A stretch of DNA of 39,438 nt from Luteolibacter yonseiensis (GTDB lineage: Bacteria; Verrucomicrobiota; Verrucomicrobiia; Verrucomicrobiales; Akkermansiaceae). Location of the stretch: contig NZ_JAENIK010000006.1 in assembly GCF_016595465.1 (NCBI RefSeq), positions 1 to 39,438 of the forward strand, given 5' to 3'. The position numbers and the translations under genes were made by a program. The notes beneath the pieces are model-generated. The model was not told the DNA's origin. It ran no database searches and was given only the letters and a program-made list of their open reading frames with translations. Shown piece after piece: positions 1-9,147 of the stretch (positions within the stretch are counted from its first letter, which is position 1; each line of letters begins with the position of its first letter).

Positions 1-8
1 CGCAACCC

Positions 9-94
9 ACGCGATCGCGTTTACGCCATCACGCGTGGCCCGCGAAAACACCCTACGCGATCGCGTCAACGCATTCACGTTTACGTGATTACGT
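9..94. repeat. Array of five 14-bp-spaced near-palindromic 12-mers
   Basis: Five related 12-mers begin at 9, 23, 55, 69 and 83. Two are the perfect palindrome ACGCGATCGCGT (9-20 and 55-66); the others are ACGCCATCACGC, ACGCATTCACGT and ACGTGATTACGT. Neighbouring copies are exactly 14 bp apart, except for one 32-bp step between the second and third. The array ends about 70 bp before the ATG at 165. It may be a set of operator sites or a decayed tandem repeat; the window edge may cut it. Confidence 0.6.
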
Positions 95-164
95 CGAATT
101 CAAAGCTTACAAAAACCGCCATCCGCGCTAGGGTTTGCCCATCGCCAACAGCAATCCCCTTTCC

Positions 165-620
165 ATGAAAATCATCACCCTCATCCGCCTCGCCCTCTGC
201 GCCCTCCTCATCACCGCCACCGCCCACGCCGCACCCGCCGGCAAGCGCTTCGGAGGATTCGCCGCCAAACAAACCTTCACCCTCACCATCGAGGACAGGC
301 AGTCCTTCGAAACCCAGGGCTCCGAAACCGTGGCAAGCTTCCGCATCCCCGCCGGCATCCCCCGCTTCAACGTCGGCCAGACCGTCAAGTTCACCATCGG
401 CAGAAAAGGCGAGCTCAAGGGCCCCGGATTCTCCCTCCCCCTCGACCAGGACAACAGCGACTACAACCAATACAGCTCCGCCTCCACCGCCAAGAACCCC
501 GCCCAAAACACCGCCCTCCTCACCAAGACCTCCGCCGGCACCACCCAACAGATCGTCATCTACTTCCGCGACGACACCACCACCGGCACCAGCAACACCG
601 TCACCTACCTCCTCAAGTAA
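165..620 (+). CDS. Small exported protein of unknown function
   Basis: I do not recognise a family. From the ATG at 165 the product has 151 residues and opens with a clear signal peptide: a Lys, a hydrophobic stretch (LIRLALCALLI) and a cleavage-like THAAPA site near residue 22. An upstream in-frame ATG at 135 would put ten polar residues in front of the signal and is less likely. The mature part is rich in Thr, Ser and Gly with alternating hydrophobic residues (for example FTLTIEDRQSFETQGSETV), which suggests a small beta-sandwich in the periplasm or outside the cell. It stands alone: 14-bp palindromes lie upstream, and a repeat with a hairpin plus T-run lies downstream and could terminate it. 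Confidence 0.7.
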   Translation: MKIITLIRLALCALLITATAHAAPAGKRFGGFAAKQTFTLTIEDRQSFETQGSETVASFRIPAGIPRFNVGQTVKFTIGRKGELKGPGFSLPLDQDNSDYNQYSSASTAKNPAQNTALLTKTSAGTTQQIVIYFRDDTTTGTSNTVTYLLK

Positions 621-662
621 CGAGTTCCCCGATCCCCCCGACTCCCCCCGGAGTTCCATAGC

Positions 663-770
663 AAATCCCCAGCACCAACGGTGCGGAATGTGAAAGCCCA
701 GGGCAAGCGCAGCGCCGCCCTGGGTTTTCCGCGTCAAAAAGAACCAAGTCCTGAAGGGACGACATCCCTG
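663..770. repeat. 108-bp interspersed repeat, copy 1
   Basis: This copy matches 931-1038 at all but two of 108 positions. It contains the small hairpin GCACC-AAC-GGTGC and a larger one, CCCAGGGC/GCCCTGGG, followed by TTTT, so it could terminate transcription from the gene ending at 620. No coding signal is convincing inside it. Confidence 0.85.
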
Positions 771-849
771 CCGCGCCGCCTCACCCAATCGCCTCCCTCC
801 GACCTCGGAGCCCTCGGAATCCGGCGACAGAGCGCCCCGCTCCATGGAG

Positions 850-868
850 GGGCGATACGCGATCGCCC
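850..868. repeat. GGGCGAT/ATCGCCC hairpin repeat
   Basis: GGGCGAT-ACGCG-ATCGCCC forms a 7-bp stem with a 5-nt loop, set between the two 108-bp repeats. Related hairpins occur at 39232-39246 and 39334-39355 at the other end of the window, so this is a dispersed family. Confidence 0.6.
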
Positions 869-930
869 TCTTCTGCGAAATCCCCACAACGAAAAATCCA
901 AGCGGCGTGACACTGCCGCGGAACGTCGGT

Positions 931-1038
931 AAATCCCCAGCACCAACGGTGCGGAATGTGACAGCCCAGGGCAAGCGCAGCGCCGCCCTGGGTTTTCCGC
1001 GTCAAAAAGAACCAAGTCCCGAAGGGACGACATCCCTG
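931..1038. repeat. 108-bp interspersed repeat, copy 2
   Basis: Direct-orientation partner of 663-770 with two substitutions. It has the same two hairpins, including the CCCAGGGC stem followed by TTTT. The 160 bp between the copies hold no supported gene. Confidence 0.85.
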
Positions 1039-1193
1039 ACGCGCTATCCCTCCCGATCACCCCTCAACGCCTAGGAATCCTTTGGCAACGAAGGTATAAT
1101 TAACAGATTGACATGCGTTAAATTTGAGGCAAGTTAACGCCGATTCGGATGTTATTTAGCATTCGGTCCTGCAAATCTGAAACTTTTCTCATC

Positions 1194-1289
1194 ATGCCTG
1201 AACGGATCATGCTATCTCCGGCGGATCGGGAAGACAAGATCAGAAAACTCAGATGGTCAGTCAAGAAAGGGGGGATGCCTATCGATTAA
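1194..1289 (+). CDS. Possible 31-residue peptide, tentative
   Basis: A short open frame with a charged, coding-like composition (MPERIMLSPADREDKIRK at its start, ending GGMPID) lies in the AT-rich islet. It has no Shine-Dalgarno motif and no recognised family. It could be a real small protein, the 5' remnant of a lost gene, or chance. Confidence 0.2.
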   Translation: MPERIMLSPADREDKIRKLRWSVKKGGMPID

Positions 1290-1647
1290 AACCACACACG
1301 CCCAACGACTCCAATCCCGCTCCCACAGCTGGGGGTGATCTGAAAAACAAACGATTCACGCATATGCATACATAAATACAATGAAATCCAATTTGATAAG
1401 GCCTCACAAAATGAGCGGATTTTTGGCTGTGAGCGCTGAAAATCTCGATGAAGCTCGCACTGCACTAATCGGAACGGCAGATTTTCTTTTTCAAAAACGG
1501 GCGTGCCTGGCACGGGAGACCCGGCGAGATCAGGAAAAACTGTTTGTTGGTTGGTGGGTAATAATCAGCGTGGCGCGAAGCTTATGTTGATCTTTTGCTC
1601 ACACCAACTGCTCGGCGACTTCGTGTCACCGGACAGATTGGTGTCAA
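1290..1647. other. AT-rich spacer without supported gene
   Basis: I see no convincing coding frame. Short open frames exist on both strands but lack family resemblance or a plausible start. The base composition is clearly lower in GC than the flanking DNA. Confidence 0.5.
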
Positions 1648-1854
1648 ATGAAAATTGAAAGATATTTGGAATTTTGGACAGACCATCTGAAAGAAACTCC
1701 TCCCCCAAAGAAGCCTACGGCTGTCTACATCGCGGCTCTGCTCGCGACGGCCGTTGTCTCGCTGGGCGTGAAGGAGGCACCTATCGAAGCCTATTTCTTC
1801 GTTACGGTTCCCCTTTCGATTCTGGCGTTTCTGGCAATGCGGAAAAAGTCCTGA
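1648..1854 (+). CDS. Small two-helix membrane protein
   Basis: The 68-residue product has a charged N-terminus, then two hydrophobic segments (about residues 26-40, AVYIAALLATAVVSL, and 49-63, YFFVTVPLSILAFLA) and a basic MRKKS tail. This fits a small inner-membrane hairpin protein. No family is recognised. It lies 33 nt upstream of the ribbon-helix-helix gene in the same orientation, so the two may be co-transcribed. The region is AT-richer than its surroundings, which may indicate acquisition. No Shine-Dalgarno sequence is visible before the ATG. Confidence 0.5.
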   Translation: MKIERYLEFWTDHLKETPPPKKPTAVYIAALLATAVVSLGVKEAPIEAYFFVTVPLSILAFLAMRKKS

Positions 1855-1887
1855 TTCTGGCACATGTATAACTAAGATCCCGTATCC

Positions 1888-2097
1888 GTGAAATCCAAGA
1901 GACTCAATTTGGAACTCAAACCTGAAGCGCATGCCCGCCTCATACGCCTTCAAGAAGAAGGCAACCTTTCCTCCATTGCCGATGTCATCCGCCGTGCCCT
2001 GGCACTCAGCGAGATGATAAACGACCATGTGAAGAACGGAGGCTCTGTCATTCTGAGGGACAGAGACAATAAAGAAAAGGAAGTCATGTTTTTTTAA
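1888..2097 (+). CDS. Ribbon-helix-helix (CopG/MetJ-type) DNA-binding protein
   Basis: This 69-residue protein starts at a GTG. It has the ribbon-helix-helix layout: a short strand with alternating residues (RLNLELKPEA), a first helix (HARLIRLQEEG), a turn (NLSSIADV) and a second helix (VIRRALALSEMI), followed by a polar tail. Such proteins bind DNA as dimers through the N-terminal strand and often act as antitoxins or autorepressors. No toxin-like partner is adjacent; the only neighbour on the same strand is the small membrane protein upstream. The fold assignment is fairly firm; targets and role are unknown. Confidence 0.7.
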   Translation: MKSKRLNLELKPEAHARLIRLQEEGNLSSIADVIRRALALSEMINDHVKNGGSVILRDRDNKEKEVMFF

Positions 2098-2495
2098 TGA
2101 ATTGATCCATCTTGAAACACTGCTCCCGTCCTGCGTCCCGCCTTTGAAATGAGCTCTCTCACCTCCATGTTTGCAAGCACGTCCCGAATCATCGCGACAT
2201 TCGCGTGCGGGGGGGAGTTGGCGCAAAATCACATACTCTGGAGCCTTCCAGCGTACGATCTGCCGCTATTATCTCCTAAACTGGAGTATCACCTGAGGTG
2301 CATATTCGATGGAGCTTGTAGCACGCCGGCGCACAACCCAGGATTCGAAAAGAAAGTTTCCCATCATAAACTTTCCTACGGACTGGCTACTCATGGATAT
2401 ACGATCGTTTCGCCACCTGTAAGTGATGCACCTTCCACCGGGCTGCCACGTGCCCCTCCGGCTTTTTCAGCTGTTCATCCTCAGATATCCACAAT
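2098..2495 (+). other. Non-coding stretch ahead of an orphan terminator
   Basis: No supported protein gene lies here, yet a strong plus-strand terminator follows directly. The stretch contains the hairpin GAAAGTTT-N8-AAACTTTC near 2353-2376. It could be a long 3' UTR of the ribbon-helix-helix gene or a small RNA. I could not match it to 6S RNA, RNase P RNA, SRP RNA or tmRNA. Confidence 0.3.
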
Positions 2496-2526
2496 ACCTC
2501 CGTCTGTAAGGACGGAGGTTTTTTGT
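2496..2526 (+). terminator. Intrinsic terminator
   Basis: ACCTCCGTC-TGTAAG-GACGGAGGT is a perfect 9-bp stem with a 6-nt loop, running straight into a T-run. It is oriented for plus-strand transcription; read on the minus strand it has no T-run. Confidence 0.8.
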
Positions 2527-2531
2527 TTCAG

Positions 2532-4061
<1,530 letters not shown>

Positions 4062-4091
4062 GACCGTTGTTATACAAAAAACACAAAAAAA

Positions 4092-4142
4092 GCAGCGCGT
4101 TCATCCCGGCGCCAAAAGGAGCGCGTTCATCCTGAACGCTGC
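4092..4142. repeat. Imperfect inverted repeat in the creB-creC spacer
   Basis: GCAGCGCGTTCA (4092-4103) pairs with TGAACGCTGC (4133-4142) apart from a two-base bulge. The spacer also holds the small hairpin GGACATCCTGTCC. It may tune relative expression of creC after creB. Confidence 0.4.
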
Positions 4143-4196
4143 GTGCCCTGGACATCCTGTCCAGTGGCGGGCCGAACGTGCCACCCGGCCCCCGCC

Positions 4197-4901
4197 TCAG
4201 AGCGACAACACATACCCGATGCCCCGCCTCGTCTGGATCAGCTCCTCCGCCCCCACCCGCACCCCGCGCAACTTCGCCCGGATCGACTTGATATGCGCGT
4301 CGATCGTCCGGTCCGTCACCGCCCCCGGATCCTCCCACGCATGAACCAGCAACTGGTCCCGCGTGAAAACCCGGTCCGGCCTCTCCAGCAACACCAGCAG
4401 AAGCCGGTACTCGTGCGCCGTCAGATCCAGCGCCTCCCCATGGCAGTGGATCCGCATCGACGAAGCATCGTGATGCAGCGTCCTGCCACCCCCCGCCGCC
4501 GGATTCCCCTGCTGCTGCGGAGACGGAGACGGCATCCGTCCCCCCGACCGCCTCAGAATCGCCCGCACCCGCGCCACGATCTCCCGGGGCGAAAAAGGCT
4601 TCGTCACATAATCATCCCCGCCCAGCTCCAGGCCCAGGATCCGGTCCACCTCCCCGTCCCGCGCCGTCAGGAAAAGCACCGGAATCATCCACCTCTCCCG
4701 CAGCCGCCGGCACACATCCAGCCCCGTCATGTCCGGCAGCCCGATGTCCAGGATCGCGAAATCAAACTCCACCCGCTCCGCCGCCGCCAGCGCATCCGCC
4801 CCCGTCAGCGTGTGGGTCACCTCGAAACACTCCGTCCCCAGCGCATACACAAGCGTGTCAGCGATGGCCGGTTCATCTTCCACAAGCAGCAGGCGGGGCA
4901 T
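4197..4901 (-). CDS. creB: Two-component response regulator CreB (OmpR family)
   Basis: The 234-residue product has an N-terminal receiver domain with acidic residues Glu8, Asp9 and Glu10, phospho-acceptor Asp52 in FAILDIGLPD, Thr79 and Lys101 (YVTKPFSP). An OmpR/PhoB winged-helix domain follows, with the usual LTAHEYRLL and RTIDAHIKSIRAKL segments and a GIGYVL end. The start at 4901 (MPRLLLVEDE) gives a standard N-terminus; an ATG at 4976 would add 25 unrelated residues. GGGGAGGGG sits about 13 nt upstream of the chosen start. The inter-domain linker (about 118-140) is long and Gly/Pro/Gln-rich. It is expected to be phosphorylated by CreC and to bind DNA; targets are not visible here. Confidence 0.92.
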   Translation of the reverse strand: MPRLLLVEDEPAIADTLVYALGTECFEVTHTLTGADALAAAERVEFDFAILDIGLPDMTGLDVCRRLRERWMIPVLFLTARDGEVDRILGLELGGDDYVTKPFSPREIVARVRAILRRSGGRMPSPSPQQQGNPAAGGGRTLHHDASSMRIHCHGEALDLTAHEYRLLLVLLERPDRVFTRDQLLVHAWEDPGAVTDRTIDAHIKSIRAKLRGVRVGAEELIQTRRGIGYVLSL

Positions 4902-5060
4902 ATCCGGATTCCATCCCCTCCCCGTGAAATGCCAATGAAGAAAACGTGAAATTTCACGGAAAAACCTCCGCCGCATGTAGTCCAGCCATTTATGGCGTCT
5001 TCCGTGCGCCCGGAAATCGCCCCCCCCTCTCCAGCCCCATCACAGAAGAAAAAACGTTCC

Positions 5061-5114
5061 ACCCACACCACCCACACCACCCACACCACCCACACCACCC
5101 ACACCACCTACACC
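5061..5114. repeat. Tandem 9-bp array (ACCCACACC)
   Basis: Five identical ACCCACACC units and a sixth variant, ACCTACACC, with no G on the plus strand. It lies between creB and the exported-protein gene, upstream of creB. Confidence 0.9.
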
Positions 5115-5224
5115 CTCTTCCGAAGCCGATGCCTTCCGCCCATGCGATCCGGAAGGCTCGCTCCGCCCTTCCGCTTCAAATCATCATCCGATTTGTTTCC
5201 TCACCTGATTCGCCAAAACCGGCA

Positions 5225-5740
5225 TCACTTGATGCGCTTCAGCTTGAACCGGAAAGTCCCGCTATCCTCCCCGTTCAGAACATCATCGCTCAGGCCGAAC
5301 GAAAGCTTGTTCACCCACTTCTCGGAGACGAGGATATATTTCTTCTCCTCGGCATTGTAGCTCATGGTGAATTTATCCTGCCCGGCGAGGCCGCTCTTCC
5401 CATCCTTGAACTCCCAGACGATCGAGTCGGACTCACGCTTCCACAGCCCCTTCAGGCGCGCCATTTCAGGACTCATCGCCACACCGCCCTTGTCCGCCGC
5501 CGCCTTCGGCTTGAGCGGATCCGAGAACAGCCGCTCGAATTCCTGCTCGATCTCATTCGCCCCCGCCAGATTGCCATCCTCCATCGCCCGCTTCTGGCAC
5601 TTCTCCAGCTCGAGCGCATAAATACGGTCGATCTCCGCCACCTTCGCATCGCGCTTCGCCTTCAGAGCCGCCGCATCCGGCGGAAGAACGGCGACGGCGG
5701 CGGTAATCAAAACAGCGTAGATCATCAAAAAAGCTCTCAT
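5225..5740 (-). CDS. Exported protein of unknown function
   Basis: From the ATG at 5740 the product has 171 residues; an ATG at 5752 would add four. A signal peptide covers about the first 20 residues (MRAFLMIYAVLITAAVAV). A charged helical segment follows (about 25-70, rich in Lys, Glu and Ala, probably a coiled coil). The C-terminal domain begins GLWKRESDSIVWEFKDGKSG and alternates strand-like stretches, reminiscent of small lipocalin-like GxW folds. The family is not recognised. Together these suggest a periplasmic protein with a helical stalk and a small beta domain. It is monocistronic, with a tandem array downstream and an inverted-repeat element upstream. Confidence 0.65.
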   Translation of the reverse strand: MRAFLMIYAVLITAAVAVLPPDAAALKAKRDAKVAEIDRIYALELEKCQKRAMEDGNLAGANEIEQEFERLFSDPLKPKAAADKGGVAMSPEMARLKGLWKRESDSIVWEFKDGKSGLAGQDKFTMSYNAEEKKYILVSEKWVNKLSFGLSDDVLNGEDSGTFRFKLKRIK

Positions 5741-5845
5741 GAGAGTGGACATAGCAACACGCGGCGGATTGGGAAAGCATCAATCTCCGCCTCATGGATC
5801 ACGACGATCAAGCGAGGGAGGATTGAAGATGAAAACGAAGAGATC

Positions 5846-5975
5846 GACCACGGATTACACCGAACACACGGATCCTAAGAAAGGGCTTTTGGGATTTCAC
5901 CCTGACCAGCGGTTCTTTCCCCGATTCCTGGATTTTCGGCTCATCCCATCCGTGTGTTCCGTGCAATCAGTGGTC
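5846..5975. repeat. Inverted-repeat element with 28-bp arms
   Basis: The arm at 5846-5873 (starting GACCACGGATTACACC) matches the reverse complement of 5948-5975 at 25 of 28 positions, with 74 bp between. Related half-sites, built of words like CCGTGTATTTCGTG and AATCTGTGTAATCAG, occur at 6081-6113 and 17519-17546. The element lies between divergent genes. It looks like a small interspersed element with no coding capacity. Confidence 0.7.
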
Positions 5976-6217
5976 AAAAATCTTCATGATATCGCTAGCT
6001 TGATCGCTGTGCCTCACGAATCCATCAGGCTCGCCCCCCTCCTCCTCCTCCATTTTCCCCACCCCTCCAAATCAATCTTCCTTCCGTGTATTTCGTGTAT
6101 TCCGTGGTTCCCTCTCCCCTTTCCAGACAAGCCGGCGAGATTCCGCAGTCCTCCTCCCCCCTTGCCAGCCCTCCGCCTTTCGTCCATCCTCAGCCGCAAC
6201 CCAACCCCGGCAAAGCC

Positions 6218-6721
6218 ATGAAAAAGCCCGCCATCGCCCTGCTCGTCCTCAGCGCCGCCCTGCTCGTCGGCCTCGGCATCAACGACCACCAGCAGTTGCC
6301 CGAGCGGATCGCCTCCCACTTCGACTGGAGCGGCACCGCCAACGGCTGGATGAACCGCACCACCTTCACCGCCACCATGCTCGCCGTCGGCCTCGGCATC
6401 CCCGCCCTCGTCATCGCCGCCATGCACGCCCTCCGGTTCATCCCCGCGGAATACCTCAACGTCCCCAACCCCGGCTACTGGAGGGCCCCCGCGAACCACC
6501 GGAAAGCCTGCGACATCCTCGCCGCCTCCTCCCTCTGGTTCGGCAGCGCCTTCCTCATCTGGCAGGCCTTCTTCACCCACATGATCGTCGCCGCCAACCG
6601 CGCCACCCCGCCCGCCCTCGACAGCGGCAAAGCCATCCTCCTCACCCTCCCGCTCCTCGCCTTCATCCTCGGCTGGATCACCGTCCTCATCACCCGCTTC
6701 CACCGCATCCCCACCCCCTGA
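6218..6721 (+). CDS. DUF1648 domain membrane protein
   Basis: The 167-residue product starts at the ATG at 6218, giving a Lys-Lys N-terminus and an immediate hydrophobic helix (KKPAIALLVLSAALLV). The DUF1648 signature follows: LPERIASHFDWSGTANGW, at about residues 26-43. Three further hydrophobic helices are visible (about 49-66, 97-118 and 136-160). DUF1648 proteins are integral membrane proteins; some, such as SdpI, are immunity or regulatory factors, but most are uncharacterised. No partner gene is adjacent, so function cannot be narrowed. Longer upstream reading is proline-rich junk and was discarded. Confidence 0.75.
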   Translation: MKKPAIALLVLSAALLVGLGINDHQQLPERIASHFDWSGTANGWMNRTTFTATMLAVGLGIPALVIAAMHALRFIPAEYLNVPNPGYWRAPANHRKACDILAASSLWFGSAFLIWQAFFTHMIVAANRATPPALDSGKAILLTLPLLAFILGWITVLITRFHRIPTP

Positions 6722-6850
6722 GCCCCCAGCGGCGGCGATTTCCAACCGCCCCCTCAATCAAAATCCAATACTCAACTTCTTCTCTTCCTCCGCGTCTTCC
6801 TCCGCGTCTTCCTCCGCGCTCTCCGCGTCCTCCGCGTTTCGATCCACCTC

Positions 6851-6930
6851 ATCTTCCTCAGTCTTCCTCAGTCTTCCTCAGTCTTCCTCAGTCTTCCTCA
6901 GTCTTCCTCAGTCTTCCTCAGTCTTCCTTT
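6851..6930. repeat. Tandem 10-bp array (GTCTTCCTCA)
   Basis: Six exact copies of GTCTTCCTCA (6861-6920) flanked by near-copies at 6851 and 6921. Just before it (about 6783-6840) lie degenerate units built of TTCCTCCGCGTC. The plus strand is strongly pyrimidine-rich. Confidence 0.9.
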
Positions 6931-7020
6931 GCGTCCCTTCGCGACCTTTGCGACTTCGCGGTAAATCTTCTCTTCCATTCGTCGATCATCGCTCACCCTC
7001 ATCTCTCATCGATCACCTCC
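6931..7020. repeat. Pyrimidine-rich mosaic repeat in front of the EamA gene
   Basis: Words such as CTTTGCGACTTCGCGG, GGTAAATCT and CTCTCATCGATCACC run up to the start codon. Very similar mosaics occur at 17625-17725 and 36822-36870, always in this orientation. The last part forms the G-poor leader of the gene at 7024. Confidence 0.6.
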
Positions 7021-7023
7021 CCC

Positions 7024-7977
7024 ATGCCCGCGCTCCTGCTCATCCTCGCCTGCGCGCTCTGGGGAGTGAGCTTTCCCCTCGTCAAGGCGCTGCACCTCGA
7101 GCAAACCGCGCGCATCCCCGCCGCCACCAGCCTCTTCCTCGCCTCATGGATGCAGACCGCCCGCTTCGGGCTCGGCGCCCTCATGCTGCTGCCGTTCGTG
7201 TTCGGGAAAAGCCGTCCCACCGCCAACGAAATCCGCCAGGGACTCGTCATCGCCCTCTGGGGAGGCCTCGGCATGTGGGTGCAGGCGGACGCCCTCGCCC
7301 ATACCGAAGCCTCCACCTCCGCCTTCCTCACCCAGGCCTACTGCATCTTCCTGCCGCTCTGGGCCTGCCTGCGCACCCGCCGCGGTCCCGGCGTTAAAAT
7401 CCTGCTCGCCACCGCCATGGTCCTCGCCGGCGGCGGCATCCTCTCCGGCATCCGCCCCGACCACCTCCGGCTCGGGCGTGGCGAATGGGAAACCCTGCTC
7501 GCCGCCTTCCTCTTCACCTTCCAGATCCTCAGCCTGGAAAACCCGCGCTACCAGGGGAACCGCGGCATCCCCGTCAGCTTCGTCATGTTCCTCGGCATCG
7601 CACTGCTCTTCGTGCCCGTCACCCTCATCACCGCGCCGGACGTGGAAAACTGCCTCACCGCCGGAGCCTCCGCCGCCTCCCTCCTCCTCATCGCCGGCCT
7701 CGCCCTCTTCTGCTCCGTCGGCGCGTACGTCCTCATGAACGTCTGGCAACCCCGCGTCCCCGCCACCGAGGCCGGCCTCATCTACACCATCGAGCCCGTC
7801 TTCACCGCCCTCTACGTCCTCGTCCTCCCCCAGTGGCTGGGCACCCTCATCGGCGCGGACTATCCCAACGAAACCCTCACCACCCGGCTCATCACCGGCG
7901 GCGCCCTCATCCTCGCCGCCAACCTCCTCATGCAGTGGAAAACCCCGCCCCACCTCCCACCCGCCGGCCCCGTCTGA
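7024..7977 (+). CDS. EamA/DMT-family transporter
   Basis: This 317-residue protein has ten hydrophobic helices arranged as two EamA halves (about 3-140 and 160-305). The first half opens with the typical ALWGVSFPLVK sequence, and the second ends with EAGLIYTIEPVFTALY, the common EamA motif near its ninth helix. Members of the drug/metabolite transporter superfamily export or import small metabolites and amino acids across the inner membrane; the substrate cannot be read from sequence. It is monocistronic, with a G-poor leader and no Shine-Dalgarno motif. An inverted-repeat element downstream separates it from the convergent three-gene set. Confidence 0.88.
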   Translation: MPALLLILACALWGVSFPLVKALHLEQTARIPAATSLFLASWMQTARFGLGALMLLPFVFGKSRPTANEIRQGLVIALWGGLGMWVQADALAHTEASTSAFLTQAYCIFLPLWACLRTRRGPGVKILLATAMVLAGGGILSGIRPDHLRLGRGEWETLLAAFLFTFQILSLENPRYQGNRGIPVSFVMFLGIALLFVPVTLITAPDVENCLTAGASAASLLLIAGLALFCSVGAYVLMNVWQPRVPATEAGLIYTIEPVFTALYVLVLPQWLGTLIGADYPNETLTTRLITGGALILAANLLMQWKTPPHLPPAGPV

Positions 7978-8010
7978 CGCCCGCCACCGGGACCGCGGAA
8001 TTCATACAAT

Positions 8011-8290
8011 TTTTCATAAACAAGGTGACTCTGATCCCGAGTCGCGGCTCCGTGGACTGCGTGCGGCTCGCTGCCGCTTTCCTCTGCCAGCTCGCTGGCC
8101 GGGACGGAGGTTCGAATTCATAGGGCGCGCCTTCCCTTGTGCGACAGCCTGCGGAGCAACCAGGAGTAATCAATGATTCGCTGTGGTTCCGCCGTGTCAG
8201 CAAGCTGGCTACGGAAAGCGGCAGCGGGCTGCGCGCATTCCGAAGGCTTCGCCGGCTCCGATCGTCACTTTATTTTCGTAAACTGATATC
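8011..8290. repeat. 280-bp inverted-repeat element between convergent genes
   Basis: Arms of about 95-100 bp (8011-8107 and 8190-8290) are imperfect inverted copies. For example, GCTGCCGCTTTCC at 8070-8082 is exactly complementary to 8213-8225, and ATAAACAAGGTGAC corresponds to AAATAAAGTGAC read from the other end. There is no transposase frame. A shorter relative may lie at 17474-17580, where CACCAATAAGGTGAT faces ATTTTATTGGCG. It may be a MITE-like element or act as a bidirectional terminator. Confidence 0.75.
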
Positions 8291-8472
8291 ATGCCACACA
8301 AAACACACCAACCGCCCGCCGCCGTCCCCCTGAGACCGTCCTCCCCACAACGCCAGGAGAATGCCTCGAACTCCAAAGCACCGGATGGCCCGTGATCGCC
8401 CGCCCCTCCAGCCCATGGACGGGAGGACATGGAGTTCCCACATGAGGGTGAAATCCGCACCCTTCTCCATCA

Positions 8473-9147
8473 TCATTGCCCCAAAGCCTGGCGCAGCTCG
8501 CTCTTCAATGCTTCGCTCTCGATTTTCGAAATCCATTCCTCCGCTTCTTTTTTCTGACCCAATTGGATATGGCTGGTAGCCACGAGGACCCTCACGACAT
8601 CGGGCGTGAGCCGCTCCTCCTGCTTGTTGAGCTTTCCGAGTTCCACCAGGTCCGGCGGCTGGTTTTTCCCCAGAAGATCCCAATCGATTTCCTCGATGGC
8701 CTTCCGTCCTTCGGAAATGACCAGGTCATGCCTGCCTTCGTTTTGGAGGATGGACAGCAGGGCCAGTCTCGCAAATTGCCCCTGCCAGGTTTTCCCATTC
8801 TTCGCGCTGAGACTTTCAAACGCTTTCCTCGCTTTGTCGTAGGACCCCCCGGCATCCGCTTCCGCCCGGTCGACTTCAATCCGGCCGATCAGGAACCCGG
8901 CCGTCAGGGCGTCTGTCGATTTCTCATCCGCCTTGATGATCCCCTCCAGCATTCCGATCATTTGATCATAGTTCCGCTGGTCGGCGACATAAACCATCTT
9001 CCACACATCCTGGATCCGCACCACGGTCCCGCCCTCCGGGTTTTCGTCACCGGGTTCGGCACCATGAAGCAGGCAGGCCGAAGCATGCAGGGAAACGGCG
9101 ATCAACGCGGAAAGCGGATATCGGATTTTCATAACGGTTGTCACCAT
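8473..9147 (-). CDS. Exported helical (TPR-like) protein coupled to the giant secreted protein
   Basis: The product has 224 residues from the ATG at 9147, or 219 from the ATG at 9132. The N-terminus is a signal peptide (IRYPLSALIAVSLHASACLL); the Cys could be a lipobox residue, but ASAC is a weak match. The rest is helical and charged, with features of tetratricopeptide-like repeats (AYDKARKAFESL-type spacing and LVATSHIQLGQKKEAEEWI near the C-terminus). It may be a periplasmic scaffold. The ATG at 9147 overlaps the TGA of the preceding gene (9141-9143), so the two are probably translationally coupled and may work together. Confidence 0.65.
   Translation of the reverse strand: MVTTVMKIRYPLSALIAVSLHASACLLHGAEPGDENPEGGTVVRIQDVWKMVYVADQRNYDQMIGMLEGIIKADEKSTDALTAGFLIGRIEVDRAEADAGGSYDKARKAFESLSAKNGKTWQGQFARLALLSILQNEGRHDLVISEGRKAIEEIDWDLLGKNQPPDLVELGKLNKQEERLTPDVVRVLVATSHIQLGQKKEAEEWISKIESEALKSELRQALGQ

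Noticed and set aside
1095..1113. TATAAT at 1095-1100 and TTGACA at 1108-1113
   Set aside because: They are in the wrong order for one promoter, and neither has a partner at proper spacing.
1381..1590. 69-codon plus-strand open frame
   Set aside because: No family resemblance and no supporting start signal; it lies in an AT-rich spacer with other chance frames.
8109..8119. GGTTCGAATTC, resembling a tRNA T-loop
   Set aside because: No acceptor, D or anticodon stem could be folded around it, and it lies inside the centre of an inverted-repeat element.
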